Shown here piece after piece: positions 5,880 through 7,528 of a stretch of 7,528 nucleotides of DNA. The first letter of the stretch is position 1; every line of letters begins with the position of its first letter. Below the pieces are notes generated by a model. That model ran no database searches. It was given only the letters and a program-made list of their open reading frames with translations, and was not told the DNA's origin. Where the stretch lies: positions 1-7,528 of the forward strand of contig JANQQO010000043.1 of NCBI GenBank assembly GCA_028289305.1, given 5' to 3'. This DNA comes from Rickettsiales bacterium (lineage in GTDB: Bacteria > Pseudomonadota > Alphaproteobacteria > Rickettsiales > JANQQO01). The translations under genes and the position numbers were made by a program.

Positions 5880-5888
5880 ACCGGGCAC

Positions 5889-7430
5889 ATGGACCGTATT
5901 TTGATCATCGATTTTGGCTCTCAGGTCACGCAGCTGATCGCGCGGCGTGTGCGTGAGATTGGTGTGTATTCCGAGATAAAGCCCTATAACGCGCCACTAG
6001 ACGAGATAAAAGCCTTTGGTGCGAAGGGGATTATTCTCTCTGGCGGGCCGGCCTCGGTGGCAGAGGCACAGGCGCCCACGATATCGCCGGATATTTTCTC
6101 CTGGGGCATTCCGATTTTAGGCATCTGTTATGGCCAGCAGCTGATGTGTTCGCTGTTGGGCGGGGAGGTGGAAAGCAGTGATAAGCGTGAATTTGGCCGC
6201 GCGCACATTACTATTGCGCAAGATAGCCCACTCTTTGCTGGCGCGTGGGAGAAACAAGAAAAGCATCCCGTGTGGATGAGCCATGGCGACCGGGTGATTG
6301 CGCTGCCGGAAGGATTTTCTGCGATTGCTGAGACGGATCACGCACCCTTTGCAACGATTGCCGATGAAACGCGGCATTTTTATGGCGTGCAGTTTCACCC
6401 TGAAGTGGTGCATACACCGGATGGCACTGCATTGCTCAAGAATTTCGCGCTGACCATTGCTGGCTGCACCGCTGATTGGTCGATGGCCTCGTTCTTGGAG
6501 GTAGAGGTTAAGAAAATCCGCGAAACCGTGGGCGATCAGCACGTAGTCTGTGCGGTGAGCGGCGGGGTGGATTCCACCGTAGTGGCGACGATTCTGCATA
6601 AGGCGATTCACGAGCAGCTTACCTGTATTTTTGTCGATACCGGCTTATTGCGCTATCGCGAGGCGGAGCAGGTGCAGGAGATGTTTGCCGATCTCGATAT
6701 CCCGATCATCACCGTGGATGCGAAAGAGCTCTTCCTCGGCAAGCTGCAGGATGTGGTGGACCCGGAAGAAAAGCGCAAGATTATTGGCAACACGTTTATT
6801 GAGGTATTCGAAGAAAAAGCAAAAGCCGCAGACGATGCAACGTTCCTCGCGCAAGGCACACTCTACCCGGATGTGATTGAGTCGGTTTCAGTGCATGGCG
6901 ATGCGAGCGTGACGATCAAATCCCACCATAATGTTGGCGGATTGCCCGAGAAGATGCAGATGCAGCTGATCGAACCGCTGCGTGAGTTGTTTAAAGATGA
7001 GGTGCGCGCACTGGGCCGCGAGCTGGGCATTCCTGATCCTGCATTACAGCGCCACCCCTTCCCCGGGCCGGGTTTAGCGATACGTATATTAGATGCGGTG
7101 AGCGAGGAGAAGGTGGAGCTGTTACAAAAGGCCGATGCTATATATATTGAGGAGATTCGCAAACACGGCCTTTATGATGACATCTGGCAGGCCTTCGCGG
7201 TGTTGCTGCCGATTAAGACCGTGGGCGTGATGGGCGATAGCCGCAGCTATGAGCATGTGTGCGCGCTGCGCGCCGTTACCTCCACCGATGGCATGACCGC
7301 CGATTTTTATACCTTCGATCACGATTTCTTCAGCCATGTGAGCAATCGCATTATTAATGAGGTAAAGGGCATCAACCGCGTGGTGTATGACATCACCAGC
7401 AAACCCCCCGGCACGATTGAGTGGGAGTAG
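5889..7430 (+). CDS. guaA: GMP synthase (glutamine-hydrolysing)
   Basis: The 513-residue protein makes GMP from XMP, ATP and glutamine in the cytoplasm. The class I glutamine amidotransferase domain (1-190) has the oxyanion-loop SGGP (51-54), the nucleophile C80 in GICYGQQ, and H170/E172 in QFHPEV to complete the triad. The ATP-pyrophosphatase domain (about 200-390) has the P-loop SGGVDST (224-230), FVDTGLLR (248-255) and the conserved GTLYPDVIES (323-332) and KSHHNVGGLP (344-353). The C-terminal dimerisation domain contains RHPFPGPGLAIRI (388-400) and ends KPPGTIEWE. I start at ATG 5889 because MDRILIIDFGSQ is the usual GuaA N-terminus; the frame is open to an ATG at 5823, but the 22 extra residues look unrelated. 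The Shine-Dalgarno is poor (GGG 3 nt before the ATG). All catalytic motifs are intact. Confidence 0.97.
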   Translation: MDRILIIDFGSQVTQLIARRVREIGVYSEIKPYNAPLDEIKAFGAKGIILSGGPASVAEAQAPTISPDIFSWGIPILGICYGQQLMCSLLGGEVESSDKREFGRAHITIAQDSPLFAGAWEKQEKHPVWMSHGDRVIALPEGFSAIAETDHAPFATIADETRHFYGVQFHPEVVHTPDGTALLKNFALTIAGCTADWSMASFLEVEVKKIRETVGDQHVVCAVSGGVDSTVVATILHKAIHEQLTCIFVDTGLLRYREAEQVQEMFADLDIPIITVDAKELFLGKLQDVVDPEEKRKIIGNTFIEVFEEKAKAADDATFLAQGTLYPDVIESVSVHGDASVTIKSHHNVGGLPEKMQMQLIEPLRELFKDEVRALGRELGIPDPALQRHPFPGPGLAIRILDAVSEEKVELLQKADAIYIEEIRKHGLYDDIWQAFAVLLPIKTVGVMGDSRSYEHVCALRAVTSTDGMTADFYTFDHDFFSHVSNRIINEVKGINRVVYDITSKPPGTIEWE

Positions 7431-7440
7431 ACAGGGAAGA

Positions 7441-7528
7441 ATGACCTCATCAAAAAAACATCACCGCATCGGTTGGCAGGGCTTCCGCCCAGATCCAAAT
7501 AAATACACCACCTATACCGTGGTAATCG
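7441..7528 (+). CDS. Unidentified protein, N-terminal fragment (3' truncated by window)
   Basis: An ATG at 7441 opens a frame that runs to the window end, giving 29 residues: MTSSKKHHRIGWQGFRPDPN, then KYTTYTVVI. AGGGA at 7433-7437 lies 3 nt upstream, close for a Shine-Dalgarno but within a purine-rich stretch reaching the start codon. It begins 10 nt after guaA on the same strand and is probably co-transcribed with it. The fragment is basic at the start, shows no signal peptide, and is too short for family assignment. Confidence 0.6.
   Translation, partial: MTSSKKHHRIGWQGFRPDPNKYTTYTVVI

Noticed and set aside
5823..5888. In-frame 22-residue N-terminal extension of GuaA from ATG 5823
   Set aside because: The extra residues do not resemble GuaA, the family normally begins at the MDRILIIDFGSQ position, and the extension overlaps likely regulatory sequence.
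6117..6611. Minus-strand open frame of 164 codons opposite guaA
   Set aside because: It lies wholly within guaA, where all catalytic motifs are intact on the plus strand, and its translation shows no domain.

Overview
The window looks like ordinary chromosome from an alphaproteobacterium. The main clues are an fmt-truA arrangement, a short type I QueF, a CpaC/CpaD pair from an Flp/Tad pilus system, and a small FlgC-like protein of a kind I associate with this class. Base composition is moderate, around half G+C. I cannot place it below class. Coding density is high, no stretch over 300 bases lacks a gene, and I saw no rRNA, tRNA, CRISPR array, insertion sequence or phage gene.

Layout from left to right. 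Positions 1-1418 (+) form a tight run: the 3' end of fmt (initiator-tRNA formylation), truA (pseudouridine 38-40) and queF (queuosine precursor synthesis). A convergent minus-strand block follows: a stand-alone FlgC-like flagellar rod-family gene (stop 1 nt from queF) and trhO, a rhodanese-fold tRNA U34 hydroxylase. Divergent from trhO is an uncharacterised plus-strand gene with a glycine-rich core (2911-3399). It converges on a minus-strand two-gene operon, cpaC-cpaD (5193 down to 3413), a pilus secretin-like protein and its lipoprotein partner. A good sigma-70-type promoter lies directly before cpaC. Upstream on the same strand is a RelE/ParE-type toxin-antitoxin pair (5778-5269). Divergent from that is guaA (GMP synthetase, 5889-7430), followed 10 nt later by the start of an unidentified gene cut by the window end.

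Functionally, four genes act on tRNA or its charging (fmt, truA, queF, trhO), and two of these concern wobble position 34. The cpaC-cpaD pair appears without cpaA, cpaB, cpaE or cpaF neighbours. Its secretin is unusually compact and lacks two segments that normal secretins carry, including the VPxLGxLF-type loop; this is the most unusual feature I see. The FlgC-like protein, the glycine-rich protein and the toxin-antitoxin/guaA intergenic palindromes are secondary points of interest. I did not find a clear, wholly new multi-gene system.
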